A DNA stretch of 64,000 bases, taken from the NCBI RefSeq assembly GCF_014493765.1, contig NZ_JACTVJ010000003.1:62001-126000 (forward strand), read 5' to 3'. A program made the position numbers and the translations under genes. This document shows positions 41,197-49,067 of the stretch, piece by piece (position 1 is the first letter of the stretch; each line of letters starts with the position of its first letter). The notes under the pieces were generated by a model, which was not told the DNA's origin, searched no databases, and worked only from the letters and a program-made list of their open reading frames with translations. The stretch is from Streptomyces polyasparticus (lineage in GTDB: Bacteria; Actinomycetota; Actinomycetes; Streptomycetales; Streptomycetaceae).

Positions 41197-42342
41197 ATGA
41201 CTGACACCACCCGCGGAGATGTCCGCCTCTCCGGGATCAGCAAGACCTACGGCTCCTTCACGGCCGTCCACCCGCTCGATCTCACCGTCCCCGAGGGCTC
41301 CTTCTTCGCCCTGCTCGGCGCCTCGGGCTGCGGCAAGACCACCACGCTGCGCATGATCGCCGGCCTGGAGGATCCCAGCTCGGGCACCGTGCACCTCGGC
41401 GACCAGGACGTGACCGCGCTGCCGCCGTACAAGCGGCCCGTGAACACGGTCTTCCAGTCGTACGCCCTGTTCCCGCACCTCTCCATCACCGAGAACATCG
41501 CCTTCGGTCTGCGCCGTCGCGGCATCAAGTCGGTCAAGAAGCAGGTCGACGAGATGCTCGAACTCGTCCAGCTCGGCGACCACGCGCACAAGCGGCCGCA
41601 CCAGCTCTCCGGCGGCCAGCAGCAGCGCGTCGCCGTGGCCCGCGCCCTGATCAACCACCCCAAGGTGCTGCTCCTCGACGAGCCGCTCGGCGCGCTCGAC
41701 CTCAAGCTGCGCCGTCAGATGCAGCTCGAACTCAAGCGCATCCAGACCGAGGTGGGCATCACCTTCGTGCACGTCACGCACGACCAGGAGGAGGCCATGA
41801 CCATGGCCGACCAGGTCGCCGTGATGAACGCGGGCCGCGTCGAGCAGCTCGGCTCGCCCGCCGACCTGTACGAGAACCCGCAGACCACGTTCGTCGCCAA
41901 CTTCCTCGGCACCTCCAACCTCATCACCGCCGAGGTCGCCGACAAGGGTGCCGACACCCTCGTGGTGAAGGCCGGCGACGCCAAGCTGTCCCTGCCCACC
42001 GCCCGCACCAGCGCGGACACCCGCACCGGGGAGAAGGTGCTGCTCGGTATCCGTCCCGAGAAGATCGCGCTCACCCACGCCGACGAGGCGGGCACGATCG
42101 CCGAGGGCCGCAACCGCATCACCGGCCGGATCGCGCAGTCCAGCTTCATCGGCGTCTCGACGCAGTACGTGATCGACTCGCCGGCCGGCAACGGCCTCGA
42201 GGTCTACGTCCAGAACGTCGAGGCGGACCGGCGGCTCGCCCCCGGCGCCGAGGTCGTCCTGCACTGGAACCCCGAGCACTCCTTCGGCCTCGACGCCGCC
42301 CAGGACATCGACGCGGGTACGGAAGAAGAGGTGGCCGCATGA
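41197..42342 (+). CDS. potA: Polyamine ABC transporter ATP-binding protein
   Basis: This 381-residue ATPase has Walker [10 protein letters not shown] (41-49), signature [15 protein letters not shown], Walker [14 protein letters not shown]-loop VTHDQEEA and a C-terminal TOBE domain ([11 protein letters not shown]...; [13 protein letters not shown]). It energises PotBC. Its stop overlaps the potB start by 4 nt. It belongs to the operon with potD, potB, potC and the FAD oxidase. Confidence 0.94.
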   Translation: MTDTTRGDVRLSGISKTYGSFTAVHPLDLTVPEGSFFALLGASGCGKTTTLRMIAGLEDPSSGTVHLGDQDVTALPPYKRPVNTVFQSYALFPHLSITENIAFGLRRRGIKSVKKQVDEMLELVQLGDHAHKRPHQLSGGQQQRVAVARALINHPKVLLLDEPLGALDLKLRRQMQLELKRIQTEVGITFVHVTHDQEEAMTMADQVAVMNAGRVEQLGSPADLYENPQTTFVANFLGTSNLITAEVADKGADTLVVKAGDAKLSLPTARTSADTRTGEKVLLGIRPEKIALTHADEAGTIAEGRNRITGRIAQSSFIGVSTQYVIDSPAGNGLEVYVQNVEADRRLAPGAEVVLHWNPEHSFGLDAAQDIDAGTEEEVAA

Positions 42343-43268
42343 CGACGGTCACCGACGCGCCGCCGCCTCTGGCGCCCGCGCAGCCACCCGCCAAGCCCCC
42401 GAAGCGGCGCGGCCGTTTCACCCCGTACTGGCTGCTCCTGCCCGGTCTGCTCTGGCTCGTGGTCTTCTTCGCGCTGCCGATGCTGTACCAGGCCTCGACC
42501 TCCGTGCAGACCGGCTCCCTGGAGACCGGCTACAAGGTCACCTGGCACTTCCAGACCTATCTGGACGCCCTCGGCGAGTACTGGCCGCAGTTCCTGCGCT
42601 CGGTCCTGTACGCGGGCATCGCCACGGTCCTGTGTCTGCTGCTCGGCTATCCGCTCGCGTATCTGATCGCGTTCAAGGCGGGCCGCTGGCGCAACCTGGT
42701 CCTGATCCTGGTGATCGCCCCGTTCTTCACCAGCTTCCTGATCCGTACGCTCGCCTGGAAGACGATCCTCGCGGACGGCGGCTGGGTGGTCGGCACCCTC
42801 GACACCCTGCATCTGCTCGACGTCACCAGCTGGCTGGGCCTGACCGAAGGCGACCGCGTGCTCGCCACACCGCTCGCGGTGGTCTGCGGTCTCACGTACA
42901 ACTTCCTGCCGTTCATGATCCTGCCGCTCTACACCTCGCTCGAGCGGATCGACGGCCGGCTGCACGAGGCCTCCGGTGACCTGTACGCGCGGCCGTTCAC
43001 CACCTTCCGCAAGGTGACCTTCCCGCTGTCGCTGCCCGGTGTCGTCTCCGGCACCCTGCTCACCTTCATCCCGGCCAGCGGTGACTACGTCAACGCCCAG
43101 CTCCTCGGCTCCACCAGCGAGAAGATGGTCGGCAACGTGATCCAGTCGCAGTTCCTCACGGTCCTCGACTATCCGACCGCGGCCGCGCTCTCCTTCATCC
43201 TGATGGCCGCGATCCTGATCATGGTCACGCTCTACATCCGCCGGGCCGGAACGGAGGACCTGGTCTGA
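42339..43268 (+). CDS. potB: Polyamine ABC transporter permease, PotB type
   Basis: This 309-residue permease has six predicted membrane helices and the coupling EAA loop (LHEASGDLYARPFTTFRKVT). The N-terminal 35 residues are Pro/Lys-rich and cytoplasmic. The ATG overlaps potA (ATGA), and the TGA shares one base with the potC ATG (TGATG). It forms the heterodimeric channel with PotC. Confidence 0.93.
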   Translation: MTTVTDAPPPLAPAQPPAKPPKRRGRFTPYWLLLPGLLWLVVFFALPMLYQASTSVQTGSLETGYKVTWHFQTYLDALGEYWPQFLRSVLYAGIATVLCLLLGYPLAYLIAFKAGRWRNLVLILVIAPFFTSFLIRTLAWKTILADGGWVVGTLDTLHLLDVTSWLGLTEGDRVLATPLAVVCGLTYNFLPFMILPLYTSLERIDGRLHEASGDLYARPFTTFRKVTFPLSLPGVVSGTLLTFIPASGDYVNAQLLGSTSEKMVGNVIQSQFLTVLDYPTAAALSFILMAAILIMVTLYIRRAGTEDLV

Positions 43269-44068
43269 TGTCTGCCTTCATACGGTGGGTACGCCGCAAT
43301 CTCGTGGTCATCGCGGGCCTGCTGACGCTCGCCTTCCTGATCCTGCCGAACGTCGTCGTCATGGTGTTCTCGTTCAACAAGCCCAAGGGCAAGTTCAACT
43401 ACGCCTGGCAGGAGTTCTCCACGGACGCCTGGTCGGACCCCTGCGGGGTCGCCGACATGTGCGGCTCGCTCTCGCTCAGCCTGCAGATCGCGCTCTGGTC
43501 CACCCTGGGCGCCACCGTCCTCGGCACGATGATCGCCTTCGCGCTCGCCCGCTACCGCTTCAAGGCCCGCGGCGCCGTGAACTCGCTGATCTTCCTGCCG
43601 ATGGCGATGCCCGAGGTCGTCATGGCCGCGTCCCTGCTCACGCTCTTCCTCAACATGGGCGCGCAGCTGGGCTTCTGGACCATCCTCATCGCGCACATCA
43701 TGTTCTGCCTCAGCTTCGTGGTGACGGCGGTCAAGGCGCGCGTGATGTCGATGGACCCGCGGCTCGAAGAGGCGGCGCGCGACCTGTACGCGGGTCCCGT
43801 GCAGACCTTCGTGAGGGTCACGCTGCCGATCGCGGCGCCCGGTATCGCCGCCGGCGCCCTGCTCGCCTTCGCGCTCTCCTTCGACGATTTCATCATCACC
43901 AACTTCAACGCCGGCTCGACCGTGACCTTCCCGATGTTCGTCTGGGGTTCGGCGCAGCGCGGCACACCCGTGCAGATCAATGTCATCGGCACGGCGATGT
44001 TCGCCATCGCCGTGATCTGCGTCCTGGCCGGGATCCTGGTCGGGAACCGCCGCAAGAAGCACGCATAA
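43268..44068 (+). CDS. potC: Polyamine ABC transporter permease, PotC type
   Basis: This 266-residue permease has six membrane helices and the EAA loop RLEEAARDLYAGPVQTFVRV. It pairs with PotB, whose stop it overlaps by one base. A 47-bp gap with an SD separates it from the FAD oxidase gene, which is likely still in the same transcript. Confidence 0.93.
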   Translation: MSAFIRWVRRNLVVIAGLLTLAFLILPNVVVMVFSFNKPKGKFNYAWQEFSTDAWSDPCGVADMCGSLSLSLQIALWSTLGATVLGTMIAFALARYRFKARGAVNSLIFLPMAMPEVVMAASLLTLFLNMGAQLGFWTILIAHIMFCLSFVVTAVKARVMSMDPRLEEAARDLYAGPVQTFVRVTLPIAAPGIAAGALLAFALSFDDFIITNFNAGSTVTFPMFVWGSAQRGTPVQINVIGTAMFAIAVICVLAGILVGNRRKKHA

Positions 44069-44115
44069 GCCCCCGTCTCCTCCGATACGAGGGCTCCGCA
44101 AGGGAGTTGGAAATC

Positions 44116-45540
44116 ATGGCCCCACGTGCCATGAGCAGCAAGGACATCCTCGCGTCGCTCGCGGACGCCAAGCCCGTCTCGTACTGGCTCGACGACCCCG
44201 GGCGACCCGAGGCCCTCCCGGCCCTGACCGGCGACGAGCGGTGCGAACTGCTCGTCGTCGGCGGCGGGTACAGCGGTCTGTGGACCGCGCTCATCGCCAA
44301 GGAACGCCACCCGGACCGCGAGGTCGTCCTGATCGAGGCCCGCGAGATCGCCTGGGCCGCATCGGGACGCAACGGCGGCTTCTGCGCGGCGTCCTTGACC
44401 CACGGCCTCGGCAACGGGCTCGCCCGCTGGCCCGGCGAGATCGGTCTGCTCGAACAGCTCGGCGCCCGCAACCTCGACGCCATCGAGGAGGCCGTCAAGC
44501 GCTATGGCATCGACTGCGACTTCGAGCGCACCGGCGAGATCGACGTCGCGACCGAGCCGCACCAGGTGGCCGAACTGGCGGAGATGTACGAGGAGCTGAA
44601 GACCCTCGGCCTCGAAGGCAACGTCTCCCTCCTGGACGCCGACGCGATGCGCGCCGAGGTGGACTCGCCGACCTTCCTCGGCGGCCTCTACGACCGCGAC
44701 GGCGTGGCCATGCTCCACCCGGCCCGCCTCGCCTGGGGCCTCAAGCAGGCCTGCCTCGACCTGGGCGTGCGCATCTACGAGCACACCCGCGCCACCGAAC
44801 TGGCGCGCACCACCGAGGGCATGGCCGTGCGCACCCCGTACGGCCGGATTTTCGCCCGCGACGTGGCGCTCGGCACCAACGTCTTCCCGTCGCTGGTCAA
44901 GCGGATGCGCCCGTTCACGGTCCCGGTCTACGACTACGCGCTGATGACCGAGCCGCTGACCGGGGAGCAGCTCGCGTCGATCGGCTGGCGCGGCCGCCAG
45001 GGCCTCGGCGACTCGGCCAACCAGTTCCACTACTTCCGGCTCTCCGCCGACAACCGCATCCTGTGGGGCGGTTACGACGCGATCTATCCGTACGGCGGAA
45101 AGATCCGCGAGGAGTACGACCAGCGCCCGGAGACCTTCGCGAAGCTCGCCGAGCACTTCTTCACCTGCTTCCCGCAGCTGGCGGGCGTGCGCTTCAGCCA
45201 CGCCTGGGGCGGCGCGATCGACACCTGCACCCGCTTCTCGGCCTTCTTCGGCACGGCCCACAAGGGCCGCGTCGCGTATGCCGCCGGCTATACGGGACTC
45301 GGCGTCGGCGCCACCCGTTTCGGCGCCGAGGTGATGCTGGACCTCCTTGCGGGGGAGCGCACGGAGCGCACGGACCTCGAGATGATCCGCTCCAAGCCGC
45401 TGCCGTTCCCGCCCGAGCCCTTCGCATGGACGGGCATCGAGGTCACCAAGCGCTCGCTGGCCCGTGCGGACGCCAACGGCGGCCGCCGCAACGCCTGGCT
45501 GAAGGTGATGGACCGCCTCGGCCTCGGCTTCGACAGCTGA
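44116..45540 (+). CDS. FAD-dependent amine oxidase (DAO family, PuuB-like)
   Basis: This 474-residue flavoprotein has the Rossmann motif VVGGGYSGLWTALIA, the substrate-pocket segment ASGRNGGFCAAS and the C-terminal FAD motif (AGYTGLGVGATRFGAEV). It probably oxidises (gamma-glutamyl)putrescine or another polyamine to the aldehyde handled by the dehydrogenase at 38225. ATG 44116 follows GGGAG by 9 nt. It is the last gene of the polyamine operon and is followed by a terminator-like hairpin. Confidence 0.88.
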   Translation: MAPRAMSSKDILASLADAKPVSYWLDDPGRPEALPALTGDERCELLVVGGGYSGLWTALIAKERHPDREVVLIEAREIAWAASGRNGGFCAASLTHGLGNGLARWPGEIGLLEQLGARNLDAIEEAVKRYGIDCDFERTGEIDVATEPHQVAELAEMYEELKTLGLEGNVSLLDADAMRAEVDSPTFLGGLYDRDGVAMLHPARLAWGLKQACLDLGVRIYEHTRATELARTTEGMAVRTPYGRIFARDVALGTNVFPSLVKRMRPFTVPVYDYALMTEPLTGEQLASIGWRGRQGLGDSANQFHYFRLSADNRILWGGYDAIYPYGGKIREEYDQRPETFAKLAEHFFTCFPQLAGVRFSHAWGGAIDTCTRFSAFFGTAHKGRVAYAAGYTGLGVGATRFGAEVMLDLLAGERTERTDLEMIRSKPLPFPPEPFAWTGIEVTKRSLARADANGGRRNAWLKVMDRLGLGFDS

Positions 45541-45551
45541 GCACGTCACAG

Positions 45552-45592
45552 GGGGTGTGCGTCGCGTCCCGTACGCAGGCGCACGCCCCTTT
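45552..45592 (+). terminator. Terminator of the polyamine operon
   Basis: GGGGTGTGCG (45552-45561) pairs with CGCACGCCCC (45580-45589), one G-T pair, and is followed by TTTC. An outer GTCACA/TGTGAC pair (45545-45550 and 45599-45604) extends it. Confidence 0.65.
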
Positions 45593-45707
45593 CGGCGATG
45601 TGACCCGCTTCACTACCAACAAGTAGCGAAACCCGCGTAAGCAAACGCCTCTTGGCCGCTCTCCCTCGTGTCAGGCCCAGCCACGCACACGAAAAGGAGG
45701 CCCCGCC

Positions 45708-46169
45708 ATGACCGGCACCGGGACCAAGGCGGCAGTCGAATGGCTCGTTTCGGTCGCACCGGATCCGGAGTCCTGCCGCTGGGAGTGGGAACGCAACCCC
45801 CATGGGGTCGCACTGCTCCCGGCGGGCAGGCTCTGGGACGTACTCATCCTGCCGGGCGAACTCGGCTACCCCACGCTCGACATCCTCACCCGCTGCCTCG
45901 ACCGACCCGGACCCGTCCTCGCCGACTTCGGCGACGCGAGGATGGGTTTTTTCGTGCCCGCGGGCACGGCGGGCCGCTGGGTCGGCACCGGTGTACGCGG
46001 CGCGGGCCAGGGCACCTGGATCGTGGTCCCGTACCCCGGCCGCGCCACCGGCGGCGGCGTCCGCTGGCTCATCCCGCCGGACGGCTCGGGCACGCTGATC
46101 GACCCGGGCCTGCTCGAACTGGCGATGCACGAGGCGGCGGCGGGGATCGCACGGCAGGGCGAGGAGTGA
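45708..46169 (+). CDS. Conserved 153-residue protein, possibly Prim-Pol-like fragment
   Basis: This is a small soluble protein with no signal peptide. The segments LLPAGRLWDVLILPGELGYP and GTWIVVPYPGRATGGGVRWL recall the N-terminal bifunctional primase/polymerase-like proteins of streptomycetes, but the catalytic Asp cluster is not obvious, so a primase activity is doubtful. The ATG at 45708 is preceded by AAAAGGAGG, a strong SD. It ends 4 bp before the converging PAP2 gene. The function is unknown. Confidence 0.7.
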   Translation: MTGTGTKAAVEWLVSVAPDPESCRWEWERNPHGVALLPAGRLWDVLILPGELGYPTLDILTRCLDRPGPVLADFGDARMGFFVPAGTAGRWVGTGVRGAGQGTWIVVPYPGRATGGGVRWLIPPDGSGTLIDPGLLELAMHEAAAGIARQGEE

Positions 46170-46173
46170 ACGG

Positions 46174-46878
46174 CTACGCTGGCTGCTGTGGCTGCTGTGG
46201 CTGCTGTGGCTGCTGTGGCTGCTGTGGCTGCTGTGGCTGCTGTGGCTGGTTCGGCTGAGGGGTTCTGTCCCTTTCCCGTACGAGGAAGGCGAGCGCGATC
46301 AGCAGGAGGCCGCCCAGACACCAGCTCGCGAGGACGTCCAGGGGCCAGTGGTAGCCCTGGCGTACGAGACCGAAGCCGTTGGCCGCCACCAACAGGGCGC
46401 AGAAAGCGAACATTTGGCGGCCGAAGCGCGTATGCGGCAGGAGCAGCAGGGCCGTTGCTCCGAACGCCACGACAGTGGTGGCCGCATGGCCTGACGGGTA
46501 GAAGCCGCCGGGCCCGTCCATGCCGGGCGGGCCGGGGCGGTCGATCAGCGCCTTGAGCGGGGCGATCAGAGCGGGCACCAGGGCGAGCGCCAGGGCCGCG
46601 GCGAGCGGGGGCCGCCGGCGGCGGGTGCGCCCGTACGTCCACACGATCGCCACTGCCAGTACGGGGACGGCCACCGCGACATTGCCGAGGTCGGCGAAGA
46701 ACTCGGCGAGCCCGCGCGGGAAGCCGCCGTTCCTGAGGGCGCTGCCCACGCGCTCGTCGAGCCGCCGCAGCGGGCCGTCGGCGACGACCTGCCAGGTGAA
46801 GAGCGCGAACAGGACGGAAAGCAGCACGCACAGCGAGGCGGCGTGCGGCTTGCGGGAGGACGGCGGCATGGGGAACAC
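46174..46878 (-). CDS. PAP2-family membrane phosphatase with (QQP)7 tail
   Basis: This 234-residue protein has about five to six membrane helices and the acid-phosphatase motifs KALIDRPGP, YPSGHAATT and RQGYHWPLD, which together bind phosphate. It probably hydrolyses lipid phosphates such as undecaprenyl pyrophosphate or phosphatidate. GTG 46878 has GGAG 5 nt upstream; ATG 46869 is an alternative. The C-terminus is an unusual Pro/Gln tail encoded by seven exact 9-bp repeats. Because the count can change by slippage, the tail length may differ among strains. Confidence 0.87.
   Translation of the reverse strand: MFPMPPSSRKPHAASLCVLLSVLFALFTWQVVADGPLRRLDERVGSALRNGGFPRGLAEFFADLGNVAVAVPVLAVAIVWTYGRTRRRRPPLAAALALALVPALIAPLKALIDRPGPPGMDGPGGFYPSGHAATTVVAFGATALLLLPHTRFGRQMFAFCALLVAANGFGLVRQGYHWPLDVLASWCLGGLLLIALAFLVRERDRTPQPNQPQQPQQPQQPQQPQQPQQPQQPA
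46181..46243 (+). repeat. Seven exact copies of the 9-bp unit GGCTGCTGT
   Basis: The units run head to tail without a single change and encode Gln-Gln-Pro triplets in the PAP2 gene on the minus strand. Exact identity at this length suggests recent expansion or active slippage. Confidence 0.95.
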
Positions 46879-47367
46879 ATCTACTCCGGCCGCATGGAGA
46901 TCGCCAAGCCGCCCGCCGACGCGTGGTGGGAAAAGGCCGAAGGGCCGGCGCAAGGGGGGGTATGCGCTGGCCCTTCGGAGTCGACGGGCCCCGTCAGGGA
47001 CGGCCGACTGGACCGGTGTGCCGCGCGCCCCGGGGGGTTTGGGGCGGGCGGCCGTCCGATCTATGAGGTTCGCCAGAGCCTGGGACTCCGGCTGTGCGCC
47101 AGGGCGCGCCCGGAACGGGGCTGGGGAGGCTCCGTGCCGGAATCGCCCGCAGTCCCCTGCGGGCGGGGTGTTTCTCTCATCTGGGAAAAACCTACGCCCG
47201 GGGGTGCGGGTGCGACAGGCGGAATGACATCCCGCCATCGCCCCCGCACAGGGTCTTCACAACCTCCGACTGTTACCCCAGGTCCACGGTTCAGCCCCCG
47301 GAAACGTCCACACTTGGAAGGGCGCTTCCGGAGGGCGATTCTCCGAGGCTGCCGGACCGATACCGGG
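46879..47367. other. 489-bp gap without a convincing gene
   Basis: I see no convincing coding frame. It holds the putative upstream region of the PAP2 gene and a perfect hairpin GCCCGCAG-TCCC-CTGCGGGC (47145-47164) followed by the T-rich GTGTTTCTC. The rest is rich in G-runs and short repeats. No tRNA-like cloverleaf is visible. Confidence 0.5.
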
Positions 47368-48702
47368 TCAGATCCGGGCGAACGCCTGCTCGAGGATGTC
47401 GAGGCCCTCGTTCAGGAGGTCCTCGCCGATGACCAGCGGCGGCAGGAAGCGCAGGACATTTCCGTACGTACCGCAGGTCAGGACGAGCAGACCCTCCGCG
47501 TGGCAGGCCTTGGCCAGGGCGGCCGTCGCCTCCGGGTTGGGCTCCTTGCCGGCCGGGTCCTTCACCAGCTCGATGGCGATCATGGCGCCGCGGCCGCGGA
47601 TGTCGCCGACGATCTCGTACTTCTCCTGGATCGCGGTCAGACGGGCCTTCATGATCTGCTCGATCTTCTTCGCCTTGGCGTTGAGGTCGAGCTCCTTCAT
47701 GGTCTCGATGGCACCGAGCGCACCGGCGCAGGCCACCGGGTTGCCGCCGTACGTGCCGCCGAGGCCGCCCGCGTGCGGGGCGTCCATGATCTCGGCGCGG
47801 CCGGTGACGGCGGCGAGCGGCAGACCGCCCGCGATGCCCTTGGCGGTGGTGATCAGGTCCGGGACGACACCCTCGTCGTCACAGGCGAACCACTGGCCCG
47901 TACGGCAGAAGCCGGACTGGATCTCGTCGGCGACGAAGACGATCCCGTTGTCCTTGGCGAACTGGGCGATCGCGGGCAGGAAGCCCTTGGCCGGCTCGAT
48001 GAAGCCGCCCTCGCCGAGCACCGGCTCGATGATGATCGCGGCCACGTTCTCGGCCCCGACCTGCTTGTTGATCATGTCGATGGCCTGGGCGGAGGCCTCG
48101 GCGCCGGCGTTCTCGGCACCCGTCGGCCAGCGGTAGCCGTAGGCGACCGGGACGCGGTAGACCTCGGGCGCGAACGGGCCGAAGCCGTTCTTGTACGGCA
48201 TGTTCTTGGCGGTCAGCGCCATCGTGAGGTTGGTGCGGCCGTGGTAGCCGTGGTCGAAGACGACGACGGCCTGGCGCTTGGTGTACGCACGGGCGATCTT
48301 GACCGCGTTCTCGACGGCCTCGGCGCCCGAGTTGAACAGCGCGGACTTCTTGGCGTGGTCACCGGGGGTGAGCTCGGCGAGCGCCTCGCAGACCTCCACG
48401 TACCCCTCGTACGGGGTGACCATGAAGCAGGTGTGGGTGAAGTCCTGCAGCTGGGCGGAGGCCTTGCGGACCACGGCCTCGGCGGACGCGCCGACGCTGG
48501 TCACGGCGATACCGGAGCCGAAGTCGATCAGACGGTTGCCGTCGACGTCCTCGATGATGCCGCCGCCGGCCCGCGCGGTGAACACGGGAAGCACCGACCC
48601 CACACCACCGGCTACGGCGGCGGTGCGCCGGGCCTGCAGCTCCTGCGACTTCGGACCGGGAATGGCGGTGACGACGCGGCGCTCCTGCGGAATTGCGCTC
48701 AT
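47368..48702 (-). CDS. gabT: 4-aminobutyrate-2-oxoglutarate aminotransferase
   Basis: This 444-residue class III PLP aminotransferase moves the amino group of GABA to 2-oxoglutarate, giving succinate semialdehyde. The PLP lysine is in LITTAKGIAGGLP; the PLP-ring Asp is in FVADEIQSGFCRTG. ATG 48702 follows AAGGAG. It links to the aldehyde dehydrogenase at 53411, which would oxidise the semialdehyde, and to the PucR regulator at 51512. It lies between the polyamine operon and the VirD4-like gene. Among the two aminotransferases of the window this one has the GabT-type sequence. Confidence 0.92.
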   Translation of the reverse strand: MSAIPQERRVVTAIPGPKSQELQARRTAAVAGGVGSVLPVFTARAGGGIIEDVDGNRLIDFGSGIAVTSVGASAEAVVRKASAQLQDFTHTCFMVTPYEGYVEVCEALAELTPGDHAKKSALFNSGAEAVENAVKIARAYTKRQAVVVFDHGYHGRTNLTMALTAKNMPYKNGFGPFAPEVYRVPVAYGYRWPTGAENAGAEASAQAIDMINKQVGAENVAAIIIEPVLGEGGFIEPAKGFLPAIAQFAKDNGIVFVADEIQSGFCRTGQWFACDDEGVVPDLITTAKGIAGGLPLAAVTGRAEIMDAPHAGGLGGTYGGNPVACAGALGAIETMKELDLNAKAKKIEQIMKARLTAIQEKYEIVGDIRGRGAMIAIELVKDPAGKEPNPEATAALAKACHAEGLLVLTCGTYGNVLRFLPPLVIGEDLLNEGLDILEQAFARI

Positions 48703-49067
48703 GAGGGGCTCCTTGGGCGATGTGGGGGTTTCGGACGCGGTTGTTCTTCTTCGCAGGCTAGGGGTGGGGGAGGGGGTGGGGCATGCTCCGTGCTGGAGAA
48801 GTGGGTCTGCGTTGTTGTCCGCGGCGGACAGTGGCCGTGTCCGGTTTGCCCCGTGGTCGGCGGTGGGTGCCTGCGGCGGGCCTTTTGGATCTGCTCAAAC
48901 GCCGCAGGGGCTGAAGCATGGCTCCCGTTTCAGGAGGGGGCGGGATCGGGGAAAACAACACAGGCGCCCGTATCAAGGTGGCGCGGAACCGTGAACTCCC
49001 CATGCGGGCCGACTAAATTGAGGCTTCGCACAAGACCGACAGACCGCCAGGTCAGGGGGCAAGGGCC
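48703..49067. promoter_or_regulatory. Divergent spacer between gabT and the ATPase gene
   Basis: The 365-bp spacer holds the gabT upstream region, the short copy of the palindromic element (48862-48915) and a candidate promoter for the ATPase gene, GTGAAC (48991-48996) - 17 nt - TAAATT (49014-49019). No coding frame is convincing. Confidence 0.4.
48862..48915 (+). repeat. Dispersed palindromic element, copy B (internally deleted)
   Basis: The outer CCTGCGGCG / CGCCGCAGG inverted ends and the flanking blocks GGATCTGCTCAAACGCCGCA and GGGGCTGAA match copy A. About 65-70 bp with both inner hairpins are missing. Confidence 0.75.

Noticed and set aside
45708-46169. Active primase/polymerase
   Set aside because: Only short segments recall Prim-Pol-like proteins and the catalytic acidic residues are not recognisable.
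46181-46243. Short repeats as a CRISPR array
   Set aside because: The units are only 9 bp and contiguous, without spacers, and encode part of a membrane phosphatase.
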